Assembly (NCBI GenBank): GCA_002317155.1
Contig: DCIR01000047.1
Span: 1-57,882, forward strand
DNA length: 57,882 nt
Reading direction: 5' to 3'
From: Lachnospiraceae bacterium UBA1721
GTDB taxonomy: Bacteria > Bacillota > Clostridia > Lachnospirales > Lachnospiraceae
Below are positions 25,303 to 33,452 of this stretch, piece by piece. Position numbers and translations under genes: made by a program. Within the stretch, counting starts at the first letter, position 1. Every line of letters begins with the position of its first letter. Under the pieces are notes generated by a model, which saw only the letters and a list, made by a program, of their open reading frames with translations, made no database searches and was not told where the DNA came from.

Positions 25303-26016
25303 ATGAGATATGACTGTCTGATAATTGATGACGAAAAAATGCTTGCTGACAATACCTGCGAGTACTTTAATATGTTTGATATAAAAACAAAGGCTGTATA
25401 TGGCAAGAGCGAAGCCATGGATTTTTTGAAGGATAACGATGCTTCGCTTATTCTTTTGGATATCAATCTGGGCGATGGTTCCGGCTTTGAGCTGTGCAAG
25501 CTTATCAGAGAGACTATCAACGTGCCAATCCTTTTTGTGTCTGCCAGAAATACAGACGATGACAAGATACTGGCGCTGAATATTGGGGGAGACGACTATA
25601 TCGAAAAGCCCTATTCTCTCGGAGTGCTCCTGGCCAAGGTGAAGGTTATTCTTAAAAGAATGGCGGGTACTGCTGCGGCGGGTGAAGCGACGAAGGAACA
25701 GTCCGGTGATTATGATGACGGTCATCTGAGAATCGATAGTGTAAACAGAGCGGTGCTGGTGGATGGCAAGGTATGCAAGCTTACTGCGATTGAAGTCAGA
25801 CTGCTTACCTATATGACAGAGAATAAGAATCGCCTGATTACCAAACAGGAGCTTTTCGACAATGTGTGGAACGATAGATTTACCACTGATGGCACATTGA
25901 ATGTTCACATTAGAAAAATCAGAGAAGAAATCGAGCCTGATGTTAACAATCCGAGCTACATTGTGACAGTTTGGAAGGAAGGCTACAGATTCGTAGGTAT
26001 GAATGAGGGTAAGTAA
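25303..26016 (+). CDS. OmpR/PhoB-type response regulator
   Basis: The 237-residue protein has a receiver domain with phosphorylation site D53 (LILLDINLGDG) and a C-terminal winged helix (LTAIEVRLLTYM through VWKEGYRF). A TTG at 25288 is possible, but the ATG at 25303 with GGAG 9 nt upstream gives the normal N-terminus MRYDCLIIDDE. It is followed directly by its kinase and an FtsX-type ABC exporter, so it probably turns on that exporter. Confidence 0.93.
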   Translation: MRYDCLIIDDEKMLADNTCEYFNMFDIKTKAVYGKSEAMDFLKDNDASLILLDINLGDGSGFELCKLIRETINVPILFVSARNTDDDKILALNIGGDDYIEKPYSLGVLLAKVKVILKRMAGTAAAGEATKEQSGDYDDGHLRIDSVNRAVLVDGKVCKLTAIEVRLLTYMTENKNRLITKQELFDNVWNDRFTTDGTLNVHIRKIREEIEPDVNNPSYIVTVWKEGYRFVGMNEGK

Positions 26017-27273
26017 GTGAAAAGAGCACCATTTCTGATTTCAATTATTATATCTTTTGTTCTTGAGATGGTTCTGGGAATAATAATCATTGGAAAAATA
26101 GGAAATATAGAGCAGGACACGGTTGTTATCAATGAGTGTCTTCATATTGTTGCGCAAAATTACGGAGATACGGACTCATACAGCGATAAGCTTGAGTATT
26201 CGATCATAGACAATGATGGTAATTTTGTTTTTTCCAATTCTGATAAAGCATCTGTATCTGTAAATGAAGCAGTAAAAAACAATGACACTATGCTCGACAT
26301 AGTAACGGAGGATGGTGTTGTGGGAAAGCTGGTTATCAGAAATACTTCTGAGGAAATGATCAACAGATACAAGGAAAGCTTAAAGCTCATGCTTTTTGTA
26401 TTCACGGCAGTTCAGTTGGTTATTGTACTTTCTTTTTTCATATATCTTAAGAGAACAATTATAGATCCTTTTAGAAAACTTAATAATTTTGCAGTGCGTG
26501 TTGCGGGAGGTAATCTGGATATTCCGCTGGAACGTGACAAAAAGAATATATTCGGTGATTTTACAGAAGCCTTTGACATTATGCGAAGCGAGATTAAGAT
26601 TGCGCGCGTAGCAGAGAAAAAGGCATACGATGACAAGAATGAGATGGTAGCTCAGCTTTCACATGATATTAAGACCCCGGTAGCATCCATCAAATCATCA
26701 TCGGAAATCGGTTACGAGATTGCAAAAGATGATAAGTCAAAGGAACTGTTCAATCAGATTAATATAAAAAGCGATCAGCTCACAACACTGGTGGATAATC
26801 TGTTCAATTCCAGTGTGAGTGATGTTACTGAAATAGCGGTTAATCCCTTTGAATACAGCTCAAATATTATTAAGGAAATGATAGTTAATTCGGACTATTT
26901 GTTTAAGTCTGATGTCAGTGAACTGCGAATTCCGGAGTGCAGGATTTTTGCGGATAAGCTTAGGCTTCAGCAGGTGATTGACAATCTCTTTATGAATTCC
27001 TACAAGTATGCCGGTACAGACATTAAGCTTAGTGCGGAGATTAATGAGGATTATCTGGTGCTTAAAATTGCGGATAAGGGCCCGGGCGTAAAGGATAATG
27101 AACTGCCGCTTCTTAAGAATAAATATAAGCGCGGAAGCAATGTTGAGGGCAAGGACGGTGCCGGACTCGGACTTTATCTTACAGATTATTTTTTGCAAAA
27201 TATGGATGGTAAGCTTGCACTTGAAAATTGCAACCCCGGATTTGCAGCAATTATATATTTAAGACTTATTTAA
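26017..27273 (+). CDS. Sensor histidine kinase
   Basis: A 418-residue kinase beginning at GTG directly after the regulator stop. Spans lie at about 7-27 and 123-147, with an extracellular region of about 95 residues between them. HAMP follows, then the phosphorylated H216 in QLSHDIKTPVASIK, and an ATPase domain with DKGPGV and GAGLGLYL. Kinases of the Bce type have almost no extracellular part, so this one may sense its signal directly. Its neighbours are the regulator upstream and the ABC exporter downstream. Confidence 0.92.
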   Translation: MKRAPFLISIIISFVLEMVLGIIIIGKIGNIEQDTVVINECLHIVAQNYGDTDSYSDKLEYSIIDNDGNFVFSNSDKASVSVNEAVKNNDTMLDIVTEDGVVGKLVIRNTSEEMINRYKESLKLMLFVFTAVQLVIVLSFFIYLKRTIIDPFRKLNNFAVRVAGGNLDIPLERDKKNIFGDFTEAFDIMRSEIKIARVAEKKAYDDKNEMVAQLSHDIKTPVASIKSSSEIGYEIAKDDKSKELFNQINIKSDQLTTLVDNLFNSSVSDVTEIAVNPFEYSSNIIKEMIVNSDYLFKSDVSELRIPECRIFADKLRLQQVIDNLFMNSYKYAGTDIKLSAEINEDYLVLKIADKGPGVKDNELPLLKNKYKRGSNVEGKDGAGLGLYLTDYFLQNMDGKLALENCNPGFAAIIYLRLI

Positions 27274-27337
27274 GGATTACTTAAAGGCATTTAAGAATTA
27301 AAAAGGTAATATACGTGCTGTAAGGAGGTTGTACATT

Positions 27338-28093
27338 ATGAAAACAATTATCGAAACACAGAAGCTTTGCAAGACTTTTTCAAACGGAGGTCTTCAGCAG
27401 CACGTATTAAGAAATATCGATTTGGAAATATATGAGGGAGATTTTACAGTAATCATGGGTGCATCAGGCGCCGGTAAATCGACCCTTCTCTATGCTCTGT
27501 CAGGAATGGATAAGCCCACTCTCGGTAAGGTGATTGTAGGTGATTCGGATATTACCAAGATGAATACCGATGAGCTTGCTCTTTTCAGAAGAAGCAATTG
27601 TGGCTTTGTGTTCCAGCAGATATATCTCGTTGATTCTATGAGTATCCTCGACAATGTATTGTCAGCCGGACTTCTTGTCAATAAGGATCGCAAGGCTGTA
27701 ACAGCCAAGGCGAAGGAAATCCTGAAGGCGGTAGATATCGAGGAGCATCTTTGGAAGAAATTCCCTACTCAGATTTCAGGTGGTGAGGCACAGCGTGTAG
27801 GAATCGCTCGTGCACTTATTAACAGTCCTAAGATTGTATTTGCGGACGAACCTACCGGAGCTCTTAACTCTAAGACCGGTAGAGATGTACTGGATGCACT
27901 CACCGAGTTTAACAATAAGGGACAGTCTATTGTGATGGTTACACATGATATTGTAAGCGCACGCCGCGGCAGCAGAGTTCTGTATGTCAAGGATGGTGAG
28001 ATTGCAGGCGTATGCGAGCTTGGTAAGTATGTTCCCGATGATAAGGAGCGCCACAGTAAGCTCAGCGATTTCCTTGTGTCTATGGGTTGGTAA
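27338..28093 (+). CDS. ABC transporter ATPase (MacB/BceA type)
   Basis: A 251-residue ATPase with Walker A GASGAGKST, signature SGGEAQR, Walker B IVFADEPTGAL and switch histidine in VMVTHD. AAGGAGG at 27322-27328 is 9 nt before the ATG at 27338, so the TTG at 27329 is rejected. It partners the FtsX-type permease 15 bp downstream. Such pairs export or extract antimicrobial peptides, macrolides or lipids; together with a two-component system, peptide defence is the likely job. Confidence 0.93.
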   Translation: MKTIIETQKLCKTFSNGGLQQHVLRNIDLEIYEGDFTVIMGASGAGKSTLLYALSGMDKPTLGKVIVGDSDITKMNTDELALFRRSNCGFVFQQIYLVDSMSILDNVLSAGLLVNKDRKAVTAKAKEILKAVDIEEHLWKKFPTQISGGEAQRVGIARALINSPKIVFADEPTGALNSKTGRDVLDALTEFNNKGQSIVMVTHDIVSARRGSRVLYVKDGEIAGVCELGKYVPDDKERHSKLSDFLVSMGW

Positions 28094-28108
28094 AGCGGGG
28101 TACGGATT

Positions 28109-30496
28109 ATGGAAAAAATTATCTTACTTGCCAAAGCCAATTTTAAGAAAAACAAGGGAACTTCAATCGGTCTGCTCTTGCTTATTATGCTGGCGACCAT
28201 GATTATCGGAATAGCACTTTTGACCTTCACGGATGCTTATCCTACCTCTCGCACTGAGGCTGAGAGATTGAACGCGGGAGACGGGTTTATTTTTATCAGT
28301 AATAATCTGACCGGACTGGATGACGAAACCATTGGAGAATTGATGGAGGACAGCGTTGATCATTATGAGATTTTCCACTGCATGGGCTACAACAATATCA
28401 GTCTTCCATTTGGTGACGGTGAACTTTCAGAGACAGTGGTTATGTATGATTCGCGCATATTTGAGGATGGAAAAGGCGGATTTAAGAGTGATAAAAATGC
28501 TGCTGCGATAGACCGCATAGAAGTGGTTGTCGAGGATACCTCAATTACCGAAAACTACCTGTACCTGCCTTATCAGTTTTATACCGGTGGTGGCGTGAAG
28601 CTTGGCGATGATTACACCTTTGAATTTCATGGTGATAAAAGAACCTTAAAGGTTAGGGGATTTCTGAACTCTACCTATTTTGGCTGTAACAATAACGGAG
28701 TCTATGTACTGATTCTTGATGATGACAATTATGCAACAATCAGTGAGCGTGATGAAGCTTTTGCAGAACGGGTTGTAGTTAATTACATTCTTAAAGATGG
28801 AGTTAAAGATTCAAAATTTATAATTACTCTTCAGAATGATATTCTGGATGTCAATCCGCATGCTATTGTGTCAAATAATAATATTAAGACTGCGATAGGT
28901 AACAGAAGCTTTATATCGTTGATAATTGCAATATCGTTACTGGTAGTTATTTTCATTATGATGATTGTGATTGTGATGATGCTTGCGAGCTGCATATCCA
29001 ACTATGTCAGAGAGAACATGAAGACTATCGGCGCGCTCAAGGCCATCGGATATACCAGCAGCAATATCAGAGCATCCTTGATATGTCTGTTTGGATTTAT
29101 CGCTGTAATCGGAAGTGTATTGGGTATCTGCTTTTCATATGTGTTTATGCCTATAATTGCCAAGATTGTAGTTGGCCAGATGGGTCTGCCCTATGTAGTG
29201 AAGTTTAGTTTGTTTGGTACCGTAATCTCAGTAGGTTCTGTTGTGTTATTTATTTTTGCGTTAACCGGCATATCGACCGCTATTATCAAAAAAATCGAAC
29301 CGATTGTTGCGCTCAGAAACGGAATGGAATCGCACAATTACAAGAAAAACAGAGTGAGTCTTGAGTCTTCTGTTCTCGGACTTGATGTGAGTCTGGCAAT
29401 GAAGACCTTGTTCACCAATATGAAGCAGAATGTTATCTCATTTATGGTAATAGGTTTTTGCGTATTTATCTGTGTAATCGGCCTTCTTATGTATGAGAAT
29501 TTCAACAGAAATCCCAAGGTTGGAATTCTTACCTTCGAAACAAGCAGCGGAATTCTTGCAGTGGACATTGAGACCAAGGACGTTGCCATTGAGTATCTTG
29601 AGGGCTGTGAGAATGTAAGCAACATCAGAAATATGATTCAGATGTTCCTAAACTATAATGACGAAGAGACCTTGGTCACATATGTCCTTGATAATGTTGA
29701 AAACATGAACAACAAGGAGGTTTGCTACAAGGGAAGGCTCCCGAAGTACGATAATGAAGTGGCTGTAAGCGGTATGTTTGCTAATAATTACGGTATGAAA
29801 ATCGGTGATGAAATCGAGCTTAAATACGGTAGCAACACTTACAAGTATTTGATTACCGGTTATATTCAGACCTGCAACAATTACGGACGAGAGGCACTGC
29901 TCAGTGAGGAGGCTTGCAATCATTTACTTGATGAGAATACCGTGGGAGCATATCTGTGGTTCGATTGCAGTGACAAATCTCAGGTAAATGATATCCTTAA
30001 TACGTTTGCCGATGAGCACGGATCACATGTTATTTCTACTATGAATTTCGATGAAATACTCGATGCGAATATGACTACCTTTAAGGGAATTGCTTCTCTG
30101 ATGCTTATAATGATAAGCACAATTTCAGCTGCAATCATCATGTTGGTTCTCTATTTGCTTGTCAAGGCTTTGATTTACAGTAAGAGAAGAGACTACGGTA
30201 TCTACAAAGCACTCGGATATACCAGCAGAAGTCTTATGTTGCAGACAGCGCTCAGCTTTATGCCGGCAATTATTTTATCGGTGATTGTGTTCTCATTCGT
30301 ATCATATTTTGGAGCTAACCCGTATATGTCGAATATAATGGTTATGTTTGGATTGATGAAGTGTACCTTCAACATTCCTATTCCCGGTGTGATTATCATT
30401 GGTGTGGTTATGACGATACTTGCATTTCTATTTACTTACATCAATGCAAGAAAGATTAAGGATATTGAGCCCATCAACCTGTTAGTGGAGGAGTAG
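28109..30496 (+). CDS. FtsX-type ABC transporter permease
   Basis: A 795-residue permease with one N-terminal span (about 15-38), a large extracellular domain (about 40-265), an FtsX block of three spans (about 270-400), another span near 445, a second extracellular domain, and a final FtsX block (about 660-785). The RRDYGIYKALGYTS and NMKTIGALKAIGYTS segments are the coupling loops of each half. The duplicated layout with two outer domains resembles the bacitracin/macrolide exporters but has a larger first domain than BceB. It lies in one operon with the ATPase and two-component genes. Confidence 0.9.
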   Translation: MEKIILLAKANFKKNKGTSIGLLLLIMLATMIIGIALLTFTDAYPTSRTEAERLNAGDGFIFISNNLTGLDDETIGELMEDSVDHYEIFHCMGYNNISLPFGDGELSETVVMYDSRIFEDGKGGFKSDKNAAAIDRIEVVVEDTSITENYLYLPYQFYTGGGVKLGDDYTFEFHGDKRTLKVRGFLNSTYFGCNNNGVYVLILDDDNYATISERDEAFAERVVVNYILKDGVKDSKFIITLQNDILDVNPHAIVSNNNIKTAIGNRSFISLIIAISLLVVIFIMMIVIVMMLASCISNYVRENMKTIGALKAIGYTSSNIRASLICLFGFIAVIGSVLGICFSYVFMPIIAKIVVGQMGLPYVVKFSLFGTVISVGSVVLFIFALTGISTAIIKKIEPIVALRNGMESHNYKKNRVSLESSVLGLDVSLAMKTLFTNMKQNVISFMVIGFCVFICVIGLLMYENFNRNPKVGILTFETSSGILAVDIETKDVAIEYLEGCENVSNIRNMIQMFLNYNDEETLVTYVLDNVENMNNKEVCYKGRLPKYDNEVAVSGMFANNYGMKIGDEIELKYGSNTYKYLITGYIQTCNNYGREALLSEEACNHLLDENTVGAYLWFDCSDKSQVNDILNTFADEHGSHVISTMNFDEILDANMTTFKGIASLMLIMISTISAAIIMLVLYLLVKALIYSKRRDYGIYKALGYTSRSLMLQTALSFMPAIILSVIVFSFVSYFGANPYMSNIMVMFGLMKCTFNIPIPGVIIIGVVMTILAFLFTYINARKIKDIEPINLLVEE

Positions 30497-30542
30497 CCTG
30501 ATTTTGAGCGGAACAATTCCGTGGAGGACTGCTTTGGAGGTG

Positions 30543-30582
30543 AACTGTTTTGGCAGCAGAATATTAATCTGCAGAAACAGTT
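30543..30582 (+). other. Hairpin in the spacer after the FtsX permease
   Basis: AACTGTTT (30543-30550) pairs with AAACAGTT (30575-30582), and GCAGA with TCTGC inside. No T run follows, so it may protect a 3' end rather than terminate. Confidence 0.5.
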
Positions 30583-30628
30583 GTCAGCATATCCTTGAAA
30601 GAATAAAATAGAATATAGAGATGTATAG

Positions 30629-30667
30629 AAAACAGAATAGTCGATTTTCGGCTGTTCTGTTTTGTTT
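30629..30667 (+). terminator. Intrinsic terminator
   Basis: AAAACAGAATAG (30629-30640) pairs with CTGTTCTGTTTT (30652-30663), with one G-U pair and a T-rich end. It is only 20 bases before the next start at 30686, so any promoter for that gene must overlap it or lie upstream with read-through. Confidence 0.75.
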
Positions 30668-30685
30668 TAATAGGAGTAATTCATT

Positions 30686-31345
30686 ATGGATATTACAGAT
30701 GCACAGCTCGAAGCTCAGATGATGGGATACAGCAAATATAAAAAGAGAGTATTTGACAGTAGCTATACCAAGCTGGTACTCAGAAGTATTGCTGATCACA
30801 GAGACAGTATTATAAAAAAATATGCCGGCTCAACTGATAAACATATGACTAATATTCTGGGAATGTGTATAGCGGACGGTATTTTTGCACCGGTAGATTT
30901 TGACGGGACAATCGTTGACGCTGACGATGTGTTTGCTGCGGTATATTCATACGATATAGATTTTACTATCAGAAAAAAAGCAACTGACAAGTTTGTATTG
31001 TGGGTTCTTTTTACCAATGATCCATATATGCCGGTGCTTCCGATGGTATATATTCAGAGCCTGAGTTTCGGGGAGATGCTCATACATAAAAAGAGAAATG
31101 ATTTTATACCTGATATAGAAAAGCAGTGTAAAAATTTAAAATATCCGGTTTGCACTCTTAAGGAATTTGAAAAGATTATTCAAAACGAGCATACCTTAAG
31201 AGGAAGTAAGATGGACAAGGAATTTTTGCTTCAGCAGGTGTTTGACGCGATGAATCGCAAGAATCTTTTTGAGCCAATGTCTATATCATATGAGCTTGGA
31301 GGAATGTCACGCGCATTGCTCACCGAGAACGGATATACTATATAA
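30686..31345 (+). CDS. Conserved hypothetical protein, paralogue of 93-779
   Basis: A 219-residue protein of the same unrecognised family as 93-779. Shared elements in order are TKLVL/SELVLP, a HRD..I.KYA segment, G(I/F)ADG, VDADDVFAAVY, VLWVLFTNDPYMPVLPMV, CKNLKYPV and RGS near the end. It is short of the first paralogue mainly near residue 50. AGGAG lies 9 nt before the ATG. No signal peptide or membrane span is seen. It is followed at 61 bp by a small membrane protein and then FapA, but the functional link is unclear. Confidence 0.8.
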   Translation: MDITDAQLEAQMMGYSKYKKRVFDSSYTKLVLRSIADHRDSIIKKYAGSTDKHMTNILGMCIADGIFAPVDFDGTIVDADDVFAAVYSYDIDFTIRKKATDKFVLWVLFTNDPYMPVLPMVYIQSLSFGEMLIHKKRNDFIPDIEKQCKNLKYPVCTLKEFEKIIQNEHTLRGSKMDKEFLLQQVFDAMNRKNLFEPMSISYELGGMSRALLTENGYTI

Positions 31346-31406
31346 ATAAATTGAAGTAAATAATGTGCTGATTAAAGCCGAAAATAAATATAAGGAGATT
31401 AATTTT

Positions 31407-31904
31407 ATGTGTGATCATGATATGTTAGAAAGCTGTTGTAAGAAAAAGAAGAGTACACCCGGTATTGTTCAGTTTTTTGCTTGGATAGGCGGATTTGTGG
31501 TTGCAAATATTGCTGGAAGTGCAGCGGTATATGTGCGCAATATGAGTAAGATGAAAAAGAGTGAAAGTCAGTTTAACGCTATGCATTCAGTTACTCTTGG
31601 CAAAAATGTTGTTAATCTGAGCAAGGATATACAGAATGTTTATATTTCATGTATGAGCGGTATTGCAGATATTAACTTCAATGAAGATCTTGCTAATGAT
31701 GATGTGTATCTTGATATTGTATCTGTACTTGGTAAGGTGACTGTAAATGTGCCTATAAATGTTAAAGTCGTTTTTGATGGGGATGCAATCTGTGAACAGA
31801 TTAAGAATTCGACTTTGGATATGGAAGACGAAGATGTGCCTACATTGCACATTATCAGACATAGCGCATTTGCCAAGCTTGTAGTAAGACCTTTTAAGAA
31901 TTAA
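31407..31904 (+). CDS. Small membrane protein with LiaF-like C-terminal region
   Basis: The ATG at 31407, with AAGGAG 9 nt upstream, gives 165 residues; the longer frame from 31365 has no ribosome site. A short N-terminus with a CC pair and lysines precedes one hydrophobic segment (about 17-37). The rest is soluble and rich in alternating beta-type segments (YISCMSGIADINF, VYLDIVSVLGKVTVNVP), which resembles the toast-rack fold of LiaF-type envelope stress proteins. This assignment is inference from pattern. It precedes FapA by 23 bp and is probably co-transcribed. Confidence 0.7.
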   Translation: MCDHDMLESCCKKKKSTPGIVQFFAWIGGFVVANIAGSAAVYVRNMSKMKKSESQFNAMHSVTLGKNVVNLSKDIQNVYISCMSGIADINFNEDLANDDVYLDIVSVLGKVTVNVPINVKVVFDGDAICEQIKNSTLDMEDEDVPTLHIIRHSAFAKLVVRPFKN

Positions 31905-31927
31905 TAGGTATTAGAGGGGATACGCCT

Positions 31928-33346
31928 ATGAATATTGAAAACAATTGGTGCTCACTTAAGATTGATAATGATAACATGCATGCTCTGATGTGTATCCATG
32001 CTCCTTCAGGTGAAGAGGAGATGGTCATATCGGAGGAATATGTGCGTGATTTTCTTGAGGCGCAGAAGATTGTTTATGGTTTGAGTGACGTCGATATTCA
32101 TGCGTTAACCCATCATATAGCATATGGTCAGTATGCATGTGTGGCAAAGGGCAATCCTCCTACAAAGGGCAAGGACGGATATTATGAGTACTGCAGGGAG
32201 ATGCAGGATATTAAGAAGAAGCCACTGGTGATGGCTGATGGCTCGGTTGACTATCACAATTCACTTACACTTGCCACTATATCCGAAGGAGATTTGCTTG
32301 CGGTCTATAAGCCTCCGACAGATGGTGAAGAAGGCTATGATATATTTGGTAATTTTATGAGCCCTCTTGGAAAGGGAAAAGACGCGCTTCCGCTTCGTGG
32401 GCGCGGTATCAGAGCAGATGAGGACAAGATCCATTACTACGCTGAATACAGCGGACATATAGTGATGGATGGCTCGCACATTTCTATAGAAAAATTGTAT
32501 CGCGTGAGCTCCGATTTGGATATTGAAGTGGGTAATGTTAATTTCGACGGTGATGTCGAGGTTATGGGTGATGTCAGAAGTGGAATGGAGCTGACAGCCA
32601 AGGGTAGTGTATTTATTCACGGACACGTGGGTGCATGTAAAATCACTTCCGGGGATAATATAACAATAGAAGAAGGTATTCAGGGACGTGACAGCTGCGA
32701 GATAGTGGCAGACGGCGATGTTGCATGTAAGTTTGTGGAACGATGCTATATCTGTGCCGGAGGAAATATATACGCTGATTCAATCCTTAATGCGAGGGCT
32801 AAAGCCAATAAGCAGGTAATAGTAACCACTAAGATGGGTGTAGTCATAGGAAGTGAAGTTTACGGCATGACAGGTGTGGTTGTCAAAGAAGCCGGAAGCG
32901 ACGGAGGAACTCCAACACTGCTCAGAACAGGTCTTCCTAAGAGCGAATATATGCGTGCCAATGAGCTGACCGCGAAGATTAAGAAAATAGATGAGCAGAT
33001 TAATGAATTCAACGGGCATTTGGCAAATATGGCTGCCGCAGGAAATGTTGAGAATGACCATAAGCTTGCAGACACAAAAACTCAGATAATGAGAGCTAAG
33101 ATAGTCCTGGCTTCAGACAGAAAAGTGTGCCAGGAAGAGCTGGATGTAATAAATGAAAGAATAAGAGAGAACTTTAGGAATTCGACTGTCTGTGTGACCG
33201 GTACTGTATTCCCGGGAGTCAGAATATATATAGGAAATAGTCCTTATTTAGTACCGGAGGCAGTTAAAGAAGTTAAGTTTATTAATGCGGGTGGTGCGGT
33301 AATAGCCTGCGGACTCGACGATAACCCGAAAGAGGCATCGATATGA
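31928..33346 (+). CDS. FapA/DUF342 family protein
   Basis: A 472-residue DUF342 protein. The N-terminal half has the conserved region around KPPTDGEEGYDIFGN and LPLRGRGI; the centre is a beta-helix with repeated turns (VNFDGDVEVMGDV, GSVFIHGHVGAC, GDNITIEEGIQG); the C-terminal 100 residues are a coiled coil followed by a short beta end. The family is named for flagellar assembly protein A, and homologues include the bactofilin-like polymers; the biochemical role is not established. A link to flagella fits the two chemoreceptors in the window. Its TGA stop overlaps the start of a FruK fragment (ATGA). Confidence 0.88.
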   Translation: MNIENNWCSLKIDNDNMHALMCIHAPSGEEEMVISEEYVRDFLEAQKIVYGLSDVDIHALTHHIAYGQYACVAKGNPPTKGKDGYYEYCREMQDIKKKPLVMADGSVDYHNSLTLATISEGDLLAVYKPPTDGEEGYDIFGNFMSPLGKGKDALPLRGRGIRADEDKIHYYAEYSGHIVMDGSHISIEKLYRVSSDLDIEVGNVNFDGDVEVMGDVRSGMELTAKGSVFIHGHVGACKITSGDNITIEEGIQGRDSCEIVADGDVACKFVERCYICAGGNIYADSILNARAKANKQVIVTTKMGVVIGSEVYGMTGVVVKEAGSDGGTPTLLRTGLPKSEYMRANELTAKIKKIDEQINEFNGHLANMAAAGNVENDHKLADTKTQIMRAKIVLASDRKVCQEELDVINERIRENFRNSTVCVTGTVFPGVRIYIGNSPYLVPEAVKEVKFINAGGAVIACGLDDNPKEASI

Positions 33347-33438
33347 TTTATACAGTGACTTTTAATCCCTCTCTTGATTATATAGTTTCAGTTGATAAGT
33401 TCACACAGGGACGTGTCAATCGTACCAACAAGGAGTAA
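33343..33438 (+). pseudogene. fruK: N-terminal remnant of 1-phosphofructokinase
   Basis: A 31-codon frame whose product begins MIYTVTFNPSLDYIVSV and continues to NRT, which is the start of FruK, then ends in TAA. Everything after, including the GGKG substrate block and ATP site, is missing; PTS enzyme I begins 15 bp later. The ATG overlaps the fapA stop, so it is probably translated by coupling. A deletion of the rest of a fructose operon is the simplest explanation. Use as a leader peptide is possible but not indicated. Confidence 0.8.
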
Positions 33439-33452
33439 GCAGGGTAAACGTG

